From Phoronis australis (Eukaryota; Phoronida; Phoronidae), in the NCBI GenBank assembly GCA_002633005.1, contig NMRA01000185.1, positions 138,402-202,401 of the forward strand: a stretch of 64,000 nucleotides of DNA, read 5' to 3'. The translations under genes and the position numbers were made by a program. The notes under the pieces are model-generated. The model was not told where the DNA came from. It worked only from the letters and a program-made list of their open reading frames with translations, and did no database searches. Position 1 is the stretch's first letter. Every line of letters starts with the position of its first letter. Of the stretch, positions 1-10,400 are shown in pieces.

Positions 1-1055
1 ATTTGAAAAAACTCATTCCAAAGTCGGTTAACTGGGCAAGCATGACCTAGTGCGCTTTTAGAGAATTAGATGGCAAATGCGGGACGAGACCATTCGCCAA
101 GGACCATGATAACCGCTTTGTTACATAAATTAGGGAGAATGACTTTTAGTAGATTCCTGCCATTAACTTGTAAGACTGCCGCCAAGGATGCTTTAGCAAG
201 TTACAGAATGAGAATTGGTTGAATTCGTCATAGCAGGGTTTAGTATCTTTTCAATTTACTAATTATAGTTGACGGAAGAAGATAGCGAGCACGACTTGCT
301 GATTATCGACTCGCCAAACGATTTCAATAAACAGTAAGTATTGCTTTTGTTATAGTTGTGGAGAATAGCAGTGTTCCTTTTTAATTATGCTGTACGTAAG
401 TCTATAGTGATTCTGTTTTAAAGAAGATATAGTGAGATACATTGTACACACAGTTGATCTCTGTTTTTGCAGTCACATGAGCACGCGCGCCCACACTCAT
501 AACTCATATTGTGTGGTCACAGAATTTATTGTTGTCATTCTGTGCGGGTGTTCACTCAATATTTCTGAATCTGGCTTAGTTCAAGGTGGCGTACTAGTAA
601 ATTGCAAGATTTATCAATAAGATTTTAGGAATTACGGTAAAAATTCTTCAATCTGGAACATAAGTAATTCTCAAAATTGAAAATTGCTTTATTTCTGTTT
701 TTCAGCACTTACCGCATTGCTGCAAATATTCAAACTTTTACCAAAATGGTGCTTGGTAATACCTATGCTGTATAAAGCGTGGTAAAAGCAAATCAAATTT
801 TCCTGTAAAGTTATTTTGTTGAGAAATTTGACAACGTGAAATTTCACGTCTGCCATATTGTGTCTCCAACTGCAGAAATTTTACACTAGTGTGCTGTCAC
901 GTGACATGGAATTGTAGACTTTTTATTTGAAAACGAAAGGAATATGCTAGACATCTAGTAAATTTCCAGAAATTTGACAGCGAAATTAAAATGACAAAAA
1001 TTAAGCGTTCGACTTTTTATTTAGTTGCTCGTTTGTTTATTTACTTATTACACAG
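1..1055. other. Non-coding stretch, probably an intron of the NOL9-like gene
   Basis: No conserved coding segment is recognisable on either strand. The first NOL9-like exon has an acceptor at its left edge and begins in mid-codon, so this stretch should be intron unless an exon has been missed. The composition is AT-rich. Short open frames here, such as 432-620, match nothing I know and lack splice context. Confidence 0.5.
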
Positions 1056-1281
1056 AAAGCTGGACCACTTTGGCGCGGTAGATTTCCGCAACTTGGCCAT
1101 CCAGGCCTACTTTGCACCTGTGCTGACATCTGGTGTTATGTTTCTCAATGCTGTAAAGCCTTATGTCGTGCCATGGAGTGCTGTTGCTGTCCATGTCTGT
1201 CACGTGACTGTACCACGTGACCAATTGATGCTGTGTCTCAGTGGAACAGTCGTCGCCTTGTGCAATATTGATTCTGCTCTG
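1056..1281 (+). CDS. NOL9: NOL9-like exon A
   Basis: An acceptor 'attacacag' precedes 1056. One base completes a split codon, followed by 75 codons starting KLDHFGAVDFRNLAIQAYF. The donor is ctg|gtaagg at 1282. The segment contains the 'PYVVPWSAV' and 'LSGTVVALC' strands of the C-terminal module. Confidence 0.7.
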
Positions 1282-4081
1282 GTAAGGACATGAGTTAATA
1301 AGTAAAATTTTGAAAATTTCAAAATATGTTGAGATTTTGATAGGGGGTTTTTAATTCTTTTCTATTTGCACAGTTCAATAATTAATCAGATATGTGCTGC
1401 TAAGCAACATTTTTGATTGCTCCCTCGTAATAGGTCTGAGATCTCGCATCTTGAATATTTAACATGTCGCGAGCACCATTTCCTCCCCATTTTTAATAGG
1501 TGCCTGTATAATTGATTACTTCAGTTTTCATTTGTTAGTTGCGAGCGACCTATGATCAGTTTATAATGCTGTATACAATGGTTATAAAATTAAGGTTTGT
1601 CTTTGATGGCGTGTTGGAGTTCACAATCTCTAGTGCTGAAGCAGAACTGCTTTCGATAGAAGTTTGTCTGTTCATAATCATCTGCCTTTTATCCGACTAC
1701 ATATTACGTGTGTGTTATGCTGTCATGCCCTCCCATCAGGTGTCCACTGCTGTATCTAAAAAACTCCTTGAAGAATGTTCGTTTGACGAATGTTCATAAA
1801 AGTTTTTAAACTAATGTTGGGTTTGGCAGATCAGTCCAAGTCATGAAAATGGGCATGTGTGTTTCTACTGGGAAGGGCATGGCTAGTTTTGAATGGGTAT
1901 AACTGTTGTGGTGCCCTCTTTTGGCAATTTTGTTTTTTGCCATCGGCTCAATACAAGTTCATTGATGGATCTTCATGAAACTTGACGTGTGTTTCTATTG
2001 AGGAAAATACAAATGGTGTCTGTTTTGTGAATTTTCTGACCACGGCGGAGTCGCCAACTGGGAGTTTAGTTTGTTGCTGTGATATCTACCCAGTTCCTTG
2101 TTCGATATTCATGAAATTAGGCAAATAAGTTACTATCAGTAGAGAGCCCACCTCCCAGTAGCCTGTCTATTTTTTGTCTTTTCCCCTCCTATCCTGTATC
2201 CTTGGAGACTTGTGTTGAGTGGTGGCGGATGTGTTCCTATTAAGGAGTGCATTTCTGGCATTTTTGCACCTCCTGGCTGTTATCGATATAGGACACATGG
2301 CAGAGAAGGAAAATTCATTTTTCATATAGGGTATTTACGTATCACCAAGTTAATGGTTTTCCATATTCAGTACCATAGTTGCCACCAGATATTATTTTGA
2401 AAATGCATAGGCATTCATTTGGAAAATGGGAAAAAGACAAATTTGGCAAATGTGTTTGTCCGAAATTAGTGAGATTTTGCCATACTTGATTTACTAGCAT
2501 TGCTCTGTTTAGTGGGAATGTTTCAAATGATGATACCTCTTTTATCTGCATTGTATGCGATGCACACACTGAGTGCATGTCAACGCTCCGTGTTGCTGTT
2601 TATATAATTAATGTGCCTTGTTTCTTACGGGATTTAAGATTTAAATTTTTTTTAATCAGGTCATCAAGCCATCAGATCCCAGTCTTCCATCTTTCCTTAG
2701 TGAGAAACCTGTGTGTTCTGCCATAGGATTTGGTAAGTGAAGTCTCAATGTTAGTTTCCAGTTAATTGAAATATCAAACTGCAATTTGTACTCATGATTT
2801 AATGATATGGTAAATGTTCAAGCTTATAGAGCGTTATCAAAATTGTTTTGATATTATAACTTCAGGAAGTTTCAAGCAGTGGTGATCGCACTGTCTTATA
2901 ACTTGTACGTCTTGCCATTGGCCTATGACAGTCTCTAAGGAAGTCTCAAGTAGTGGTAATCCCACTCATACCTTGTCTAGCTCTATTTTGATTCAGATTT
3001 TATTGCTTCGATCACTTAGTTATTTCTGGCTCGCGATATTTTACAATTTATTCTAGGCACAAAACCCTATGTTCTCCAATGGCTTTCTCTTATTTCATAA
3101 GTAGTATACATGGTGCGTGTTGGGGAACCAAAAGAACATTGTGATTTCCTTATCGCTTGGCTGCTGTTATTTTAGGATTGGTCCGTGCGATTGATCCCTG
3201 GTTGAAGGTATTCTATGTGGTCACTCCTGTGGCTCCTGCTGACCTCCGGTCAGTCAACTGTTTCCTGAAGGGCAGTCTCGAGTATCCTGAGCATCTCCTC
3301 AAATCACAGGTGAGTCCAGGAGGCTCAGATGACCAGCACAGAGGCTGATCCATGGTTTTTTGTGGGCCTGGCAGTATAGATCCCCCTCGGAAGAGCTACA
3401 TACTTCACTTTGTCTTGTGACTTGAGCTATAATTGTTTAGTCAGCATCATAAATGCTAAGATTGTTCTATTTTCTGGTATGTGTAGAACTAAATATCAAT
3501 AACCATATTTCAATCGCACATCATTCAAGGGTTTGCTCTGTGAAGCTAATTTCCTGAAAGTTTCTCAGCATAGTTCAAGTCTCCGTGAAGATCGAAGTAT
3601 ATCATGTGAAGCGTGTTTTCGTGAAGTGACATTATCCATTAAGGGGAGGTAGTCAACAGGTTACAAAACGTCTGAAAATTTAGTGAGTTTCCATAAGTTT
3701 TGATATATAACTATTACCAGGCCACACTTGGCAAATGCTCAGAGTCAGTATGCACCAGCATCCAGTTTCAAATTGAGTGACAAACTTAAGTTAATTCGAA
3801 GGCATAATTTGTTATGCCTTTCATTTTACATAGAACTCTTTGTATTTGATATTTTGGTTCTTTTGTCCCTGCGGTGATGAAATGCATGTACGTGATTACT
3901 CACTTGTGCTAAACATTGTGTAAATGTGTTCACAAAGTTGATACGTAATATTCACTTACAGGATATTGCCAGTTGTGCACATCTGCCGTACATTGACCGT
4001 GTTCCTGATGGGTTTGGTGGCATTAAACAAAGACAGTACCTGCAGAGAAGGCGTTATGGGGGCCAGTCTCTGCTAGATTGA
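1056..4081 (+). CDS. NOL9: GRC3/NOL9-like polynucleotide 5'-hydroxyl kinase, 3' part (4 exons)
   Basis: Four exons (1056-1281, 2660-2732, 3176-3309, 3962-4081) join in consistent phases and end at TGA 4079-4081. All boundaries are GT-AG. The joined segment gives the C-terminal region of the GRC3/NOL9 family: a YF-containing helix, then a small beta-rich module with a 'GTVVALC' core, then 'GLVRAID' followed by a 'YVVTPV' strand, and a basic tail containing 'LPYIDRV' and 'YLQRRRYG'. In this family the kinase phosphorylates the 5'-hydroxyl end made when the ITS2 spacer of pre-rRNA is cut, and works in the nucleolus with the LAS1L endonuclease. The P-loop kinase domain lies upstream, outside the window. 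No canonical AATAAA was found just downstream. The order and spacing of the motifs fit GRC3/NOL9 better than the related CLP1, but the call rests on recognition by eye. Confidence 0.72.
1850..2600 (+). repeat. Diverged copy of the tandem-monomer element in a NOL9-like intron
   Basis: Two degenerate units with 'gtggtgccctcttttggc' and 'ggatcttcatgaaact' blocks lie at about 1905-2150. A 3' end-like 'tcaacgctccgtgttgct' lies near 2580. These match, imperfectly, the monomer core and terminal hairpin of the family at 43397-45044. The copy is old or belongs to a sister family, and its limits are uncertain. Confidence 0.45.
2660..2732 (+). CDS. NOL9: NOL9-like exon B
   Basis: The acceptor is 'tttaatcag' before 2660 and the donor is ttg|gtaagtg at 2733. 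The 73-nt exon encodes VIKPSDPSLPSFL and ends with a 'AIGFG' strand leading into the next exon. Confidence 0.68.
3176..3309 (+). CDS. NOL9: NOL9-like exon C, conserved GLVRAID segment
   Basis: The acceptor 'tattttag' precedes 3176 and the donor is cag|gtgagt at 3310. The exon encodes the 'GLVRAID' and 'FYVVTPVAP' strands, then a 'LKGSLEYPEHLL' segment. This is the most diagnostic part of the GRC3/NOL9 C-terminus. Confidence 0.75.
3962..4081 (+). CDS. NOL9: NOL9-like terminal exon
   Basis: The acceptor 'cacttacag' precedes 3962 and the stop is TGA at 4079-4081. It encodes 39 residues with 'LPYIDRV' and a basic 'QRRRYG' end. Confidence 0.68.
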   Translation, partial: DIASCAHLPYIDRVPDGFGGIKQRQYLQRRRYGGQSLLD

Positions 4082-4485
4082 TGGTCACGAGAAAGGATCA
4101 ATTGATTTTTGCTCTGGCATAAAGTCACTCGCAGCGATTGGGTAGTTGTATGGACGCCCGGTGACATTGGACTGAGTGACCTCTATGGAGGATGAGAGAA
4201 AGAGACCAAGTGATGGAGGACTGAGAGATATCTTTAGAGGATCAAAAAAAGGCCAATTGATGGTGGATTGAGGGATATCTTTTGGGGTTGAGAAAGAGAC
4301 AAATTGGTGGTGGATTGAGGAATGTCAGTGGAGAATGAGAAAACAAACAGGTGTTGGATATCTGTGGAGGATGAGAAAGTGATGTGGAATAAGGGATATC
4401 TATGGAGTTCACCTAATATGTACTTGCCTGATTGCACTGTCTCATTTGTCCCTAGAGATATCTGTTGTGCTGTTGATTTGTTCCA

Positions 4486-4820
4486 TCTGCATATGCAGTA
4501 TGTACCCTCTGCATATACAGTATGTACCCTCTGCATATACAGTATGTATCTTCTGCATATACAGTATGTACCTTCTGCATGTACAGTATGTACCCTCTGC
4601 ATATACAGTATGTATCTTCTGCATATACAGTATGTAGCTTCTGCATATACAGTATGTACCTTCTGCATATACAGTATGTACCTTCTGCATATACAGTGTG
4701 TATCTTCTGCATATACAGTATGTACCTTCTGCATATACAGTCGGTGTGTACTTTCTGCATATACACTACGTATCTTCTGCATGTACGGTATGTACCTTCT
4801 GCATGTACAGTATGTATCTT
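4486..4820. repeat. 22-bp minisatellite, about 15 copies
   Basis: The unit is tctgcatatacagtatgtac plus two bases (cc or tt), repeated head to tail with scattered substitutions. One irregular unit lies near 4740. Because 22 is not a multiple of 3 and the unit lacks stops in most phases, long open frames run through both strands with a 22-residue period. These are artefacts of the repeat and not genes. Confidence 0.95.
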
Positions 4821-5273
4821 GTGCTTCATTCTGAATTGGGAGAAATAGGTGGAACTATTATGGCCGCTGCTTAACCTAATCAGTTGAATTGCTTTAATTT
4901 TTAAATGAGCAGATTAATTTAAGCCAAATTTGCGGCAACGAAATCTAGAAGGAATCTAATTTGTCAGGAGAAATCTAAACCCAGAACTTAAAAAATGAAT
5001 GTAATGGTGCGTATGAACCAGTAAGAAGTTGGCATCCAATTGTGATGCAGTTGTGGCTGAAATTGGAAGCCAGTGTTTTTAAAAAAAAATTTGCTTGCAT
5101 GAGTTTGTGTAGCCTTTGGGAGGGGCTGATGACTGACCAAATCAACATCTCTTTCTATAATGTTGCTGCCATAGACATCACATAGAGTGAGCACGTGCCA
5201 CTCAGAAAGATGTAGCTCGTGTTTTCAATATGACGGACGCCATATTGGAGAGTGATTGCTACACAGGACAAAA

Positions 5274-5329
5274 ATGGCGGAAAACACTGGGAGCCCTACA
5301 GCATTGGTCTGGAAATCCGGGGGCTCGCA
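5274..5329 (+). other. Possible orphan first coding exon
   Basis: ATG in an aaaATGGCGG context is followed by 18 codons and a GTAAGA donor-like site at 5330. The upstream 'gacgccatattgg' is typical of sequence around animal start codons. No following exon was found, so this may be chance or the relic of a gene. Confidence 0.2.
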
Positions 5330-5831
5330 GTAAGAGTTGAGTTTCTTGGTCCTGCCATTGAGTCATTGGTTTTTTGGTTCAGCTATGGAGTTTAGTGGTG
5401 CTGCCTCTTGTTTTGTCATGTTGTGCCACCGTAGTTTAAGCAGAGCGACCATGCATTGTTTTCACCGTAATCTTGGTGAGTGAGATCATAAGAGATCAAT
5501 TAAAAAATAATTATTGACCTGACCAGCATATGCTGTTATCCATTGATGATGCTGTTTGTTAATTGTGCTTAAGTAAATATTTGGTACTAATGAAAATCAT
5601 CTGCATTTCTATTTAGTTGAAAAACAATATCTGCATGCCCGAACTTAGTACCCGCCAGCCATCCAAATCAGTACATCTTAGGGAATAATGTGTTCTTTAT
5701 TGAAACCTATACTTCTTTAAAAACTCATTTGTTAATATGTATTTCCAAAATCAGATATTTTCTATTGTAACAAGCAAATCCAGGTATAATCTGTACTTAT
5801 GTCGAAGTTGATATTGGAAATTCTGTAGATT

Positions 5832-5980
5832 CAGTGGCGGATTTAGATGGGGGCCATGCCCCCCCTTAAAATTCTCCCAGATTCCATTTGGCAGTTTGGG
5901 AGTGGGAATGTCTGACGGGCAAAATACTGGTTAATACTCTGCACTGGCCCCCCTAACTCAAAATTCTGGATCCGCCCCTG
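5832..5980. mobile_element. 149-bp MITE with CAGTGGCGGAT ends (hAT-like)
   Basis: Terminal inverted repeats read CAGTGGCGGATTTAGA on the left and, reverse-complemented, CAGGGGCGGATCCAGA on the right. A 5-bp direct repeat AGATT flanks the element (5827-5831 and 5981-5985). The CAG-NGGCGG ends are hAT-like, but the target duplication is 5 bp instead of the usual 8. A second copy lies at 23215-23355 and a fragment at 57183-57225. Confidence 0.75.
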
Positions 5981-6742
5981 AGATTTGCACTGCTTGCTTA
6001 CGAACTCTTTGTGTGACTTGAAATGCGCGCAAAAGGTAAAGTGCATTGTAACCAAAATACCAAACCCATACAATTGAATTGCACACCTGACCTATACCCA
6101 AAATACAGAATTTCCCACTTCTATAGGTTTGAATATTTTCATTATGGACTGACTGACTCTTAAAAACGCATGTAAGTGCTGCATCACATGTTTTTTATGT
6201 TTCTTGAAAAAACTCAAACTCTTCCGCCTCTTTATGTGTTAGATATGGTCCTTTGCAAAGAGCACTTTGCCCTGTTTGGTTTCACGGCGATTAACCGTGT
6301 TACGTGACTAGAAACACTCAGCAATATAGCAACAAGCTGTCAGCTGCAGTAGCGTAGTAGTGTGTCCGGTTTTTAGTATTAAGATGTGTATGGTCGCTGA
6401 TTTCGTTAAACCACTTTTTATGGATGAAAACTGGAAATGCATTCATTTAACCATCTTCCCCAAAAGTGTCTTACTAGTTATTGGACCCTACCTCACCGTT
6501 TCTTCTTCTTGGTTTATGTGACCACACTCTCTCCAGAGTATTATGTCACTGTATAACAATGAAGATCAACAAAAACGAGAACAACTATAACAGGTTTAAA
6601 AGGATATAGGCCTACATACATAGTTGACATCAGTTCAGAGGTCGGTTAACATAGCTAGGTCATTACCAGATAAGGCAGTCAATAAGCGGGTTTAACTGGA
6701 ATGAAGGCAGGTTCATTCATTGGCAATAGTCAGATATAATAA

Positions 6743-6822
6743 TAACATGCCCGTATTTTGAGAACCAGTTTTATGCCCGTTATTTAGTGGAGACAACTGG
6801 TTCTCAAAATTCGGGCACGTTA
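6743..6822. repeat. 80-bp hairpin repeat, copy 1
   Basis: Two 28-base arms ('gcccgtattttgagaacc' and its complement, two mismatches) surround a 24-base loop. A second copy of the same length lies at 45903-45982 with the loop in the opposite orientation. It could be a very short MITE or the end of a larger element. Confidence 0.75.
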
Positions 6823-8031
6823 CAGAGGACCATTACCGGTTCATTAGTGACATCAGGAGCTAACTGTTCACCCATCTGGCCATATTTAAAATGGTTGGGT
6901 GTCAATGGTACCTCGATCGGAACATGAGAGGTCTCGGGGTAACCATACCCTTGGCAGCAGTCAGTATAGTTCTTCATCTGTGTGATTTCTGCACAATCTG
7001 GCATAGCCTTAATGACTCTCTTGGCAGTTGGTATCATAAAATACTTCATCCCTTGATAATTTGTTTTGTAGACTATCTGCGTACCATTCAGGGTTTCCAA
7101 TTCCTGGTATTTCTTGAACGTACCGACAGAGTTAAGAGTCAGAGTTGATACGTGTGCAGGTATTCCCTTGCATGAAGTCATCCTAAGAATGCATTCTAGA
7201 ATGAATTTGTGTAAAGGCTATGCACTACCTCTAAATGTCCACCACCATTGGCCATCTTACATTTCTTTACTGTAGTATATGCAGTCCGACTTATTGGAGA
7301 CTGGTTTTTGTGACACGGCGGCCAACCATCTCCGTAATATTGCTGTCTTCGTTTCTCATCCGTTTGTTGATATTTGAAGGTTTGCTGTGAATTGGAAACC
7401 CCTGTTCCCATTTGTTTGCTGATTTCCAAAGTGATGTGAAGCCCTGGCTCTTTTTTGATTACATGTGTGCCAACCTTCTGAAGAAATGGAGTTTTTACAG
7501 TGTGAGCAGCTTTCCGTAACGAGAAGAATTACTTAGACAAAGATTGGTTGTTCTCCGTGGCCAACTGCAATCATCAGCTTAGCTCCGTGCTTCCTGAAGA
7601 TTTCGACTCTTAAGCTCATGATCTCTCCAAACGTTGGGCCCCCAATAGTTGCGTTGCAATCGACTATCAAGTCCTGTAAGAACTCTCGGACATGTACTTC
7701 CACATAATCCACACGCTGCCCTCCACAGCCTTCTGTCCACACACCCTGACCACCTTCCTGGAATGGTTCACACCAGCCACCTTCAGGAACCTGAATAAAG
7801 AAGACACCTCACCTCAAAATGAATCTGTTCGCAGCTGTAAGCTTTCCCCTGGATTTCTGTTGGTAATTCTGCATACCGTAATAGCGTACGCTCGTGGGCT
7901 TCATAGAAACCCTCTTCCCATGCAAATGTTAGTTCACCAAGAACAAGATGTTTCCTCACTTCATCGAGCAGATAGGAGCAATTCCTCTGGAAGTGTCTTG
8001 TCTATCCGAACTGTCCAGTACCAGATTTGAT
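6804..8031 (-). pseudogene. Unidentified minus-strand coding remnants
   Basis: Open segments follow one another on the minus strand: about 8010-7813, 7800-7533, about 7505-7196 and 7181-6804. They are separated by frameshifts and stops. Their protein-like composition (for example 'EGGWCEPFQEGG', 'GYGYPETSHVPIEVPLTP') and co-linearity suggest one or two decayed genes of a mobile or viral element. I do not recognise the family. The nearby polymerase relic makes a common origin possible but unproven. Confidence 0.4.
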
Positions 8032-9897
8032 GCGATCCGTTTTTCATAAAGATTAAATATTCTTTATGGTTTGTCTTGCTGATTATGTTTTTTTACTACA
8101 GCATGCTCCTCTATCCGAATCAAGCTTTTGTGGCTTCTTTTTGCTGATTTGATGCTGGCAAAATCCGTGACTTAACTCTGATGACGTTAATCTCCGATCT
8201 TTGAATCACCTAATCAACAGCCGCTCTCCAACTTCTGTCCCTCTGATGAGGCCCATTTGGTAGCTATATCTAAGACTTCTTGTCCTGGGTATCCATAACC
8301 AAGGGTGTCCATTTCTCTTTGCTACTTCACCAGCAGGGCCTCTTCTTCCTCATTGAAAATGGGAGGAACACCCCCGCATGGTGACGCACTCAAGGGGCGA
8401 CCATTCTGTCTTGTACCGTTGTGATTGTCATCCCATGCTTTTTAGCAGCGCCTGAAATTTCATTTTCAAGAACCTTTTGGTATACTTTTTATAAATTACC
8501 GGTGTCATGTTGTTTGAATTTTTTCTCACTTTTGACAGGCTTATTTTATCTTAAGGGAATAAATACTGAAATTTTGTTTGTGTTTAATTGGCCATCTTAT
8601 TTAATTTTATCTTAATCATGCCATGCTGTGTCTGTGTTGTTTGTAACACTGAAATAATGTGTAATAAATAAAATGTCACATTTTATTGTTTGGTCACTCA
8701 CTACCAAGTATTTTAATTGGCTTCAAATAAAATCATGAGGAGTGTTTTCTTGAAAACATTTCATTAGTATAAAACCTTTGGAGATATTAACAAAGGTCAC
8801 AACAATGAAGAAAAACGTCTACTGAGCAATTCATATATCTGACGTCTATTTTGCAAGCCCTTTCATTTGCGAATTAATCGATGATTTCTTCAAAGTAAAT
8901 GAAATCAATTATTTTCGCAACTGACGGAATGGCAGGGATTGTTAGACGATCTTGGCTAATCGTTTACCTTAGGTAACTTTACTATCTTCAAGTTGCTGAA
9001 AGCCTTTTCCCAAGTTGCCACTGAGAAAGGCATGATCAACAATATATGCGTTGACGGTCTGCGGTTCGGAAACGGTCCTTTCTGTATTGCATGGTGGCTG
9101 TCAGAAGCTCTTCTCGTGTGGAAGGAATGTTTATGTGCTTGATCGTTTCTTGAAAAGCTTTCGGTATTGCTTCGTGACGAGACGGTTGCCGCGCGCTTAA
9201 GTCCCCTTCAAATGCGACATCAAAGTTCGTACAACGTTGCAGCAGATCATTCTATCTGCCAAACATTCAGTGAATGGACGTCGAATGGTAATTCCAACTG
9301 CGAGTTCAAGGCTTGAATCCGGTTACTGCGTTCTTGAAGTTCAGTAGTCGGCGTGTCTACCAATGTGCCAGTTGGTCCACTGGGTTCAAACCCACGTCGG
9401 TTACTTCCTCACCAATCATGTTTTGCTTTCATTTCACACGTTGCTCTGTGGTAACTGCCCATTTTTTCGTCATCCTCAACCCTTCTTGACGAGAACTTTC
9501 TAATAGACCATCCCGTTCGGCATTGACGTGTCTAGATCAGCAGCTGCTTCTCGGAGATTCACGTTTGGCAATAGCAACCGTTGATATGGTGCAGGTTTGG
9601 GCTCCAAAAGAACGTACACCACACAAAATCAAACTGAAGAAGACACTTTCGTATTTCCAGCCCTTTGTCAGCTGAATCGAACTGGCGTCCTCATTCATGT
9701 GCTGAATAAGTTCAATCGGGTCTCCAAATGAAGTGTCAATGACCCGCACTGCCGTTTCTTGTCACGTTCATTCAAAACCTGTGTTGTAGCTACATTGGGT
9801 TGCTAACACAGAAGCACGTTCGCGTTGTTCAACCTCTTGCTGTGTCCCTTTTCCACAACTTCCTTTATTAGTTTCTCAGCTGTAATTTTGCTAACGA
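8032..9897. other. Intergenic DNA with faint minus-strand coding traces
   Basis: Short minus-strand frames, for example 9537-9749 and a charged coiled-coil-like stretch around 9050-9350, continue the style of the remnants to the left, but none can be assigned. No RNA gene or element ends were seen. Confidence 0.35.
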
Positions 9898-10400
9898 GTG
9901 CGTTTGCACAACCTTTCGTGTGTGAGGTTCGGTTTTCAACCCAAAATTTTAATTCCTTCTTCCAACAAATTGTCATCAAGAGCCTGTATTAGATTTGAGA
10001 TTCCTCAACTTATAAACAACAATGAAATACCAGTCTCTGCGCTAAATATAATAAAAACACATTCTTTGCAAGCATTCTCCAGGTTCTTAACCAATTTTAT
10101 TAGCAACTACGATCCAGTTTGTCATATTTCCAATTGCTTCATATGTAACAGTATCTAATTGTATTCTCAAAATCTCCTGAGTTGTGCCAGTCTACTTCTT
10201 GGTTCCTGGCGTGTCGTTCGTTTTCAGCACTAATTCACTTTGTTTTCTTAAGTATTCCTACTATTTTTGCATTTCCATTTATTTATTTTGTACAGGGGAC
10301 CTTCTTATTAGCGGTCAATAACCTTTAGAAGGCCTCCTAATTGAAATCAAATTTTAATCATTGTATTATTATAATATAATGTAAATAAAAGTGTTTTCTC
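9898..10400 (+). mobile_element. Truncated LINE 3' end
   Basis: An 86-codon frame (9898-10158) ends in a Cys-rich 'HISNCFICNSI' tail like those at the C-terminus of some non-LTR reverse transcriptases. A UTR-like stretch follows with an imperfect hairpin (gggaccttcttattagc, then ggcctcc) and AATAAA near 10386, then a short TC run. The family is not determined. Confidence 0.4.

Noticed and set aside
4486-4820. CRISPR-like regular repeats
   Set aside because: Units are contiguous with no spacers, and the window is eukaryotic.
4234-4848. Long overlapping ORFs on both strands (up to 182 codons)
   Set aside because: They are produced by the 22-bp minisatellite, whose unit lacks stops in most phases; the predicted peptides are pure repeats.
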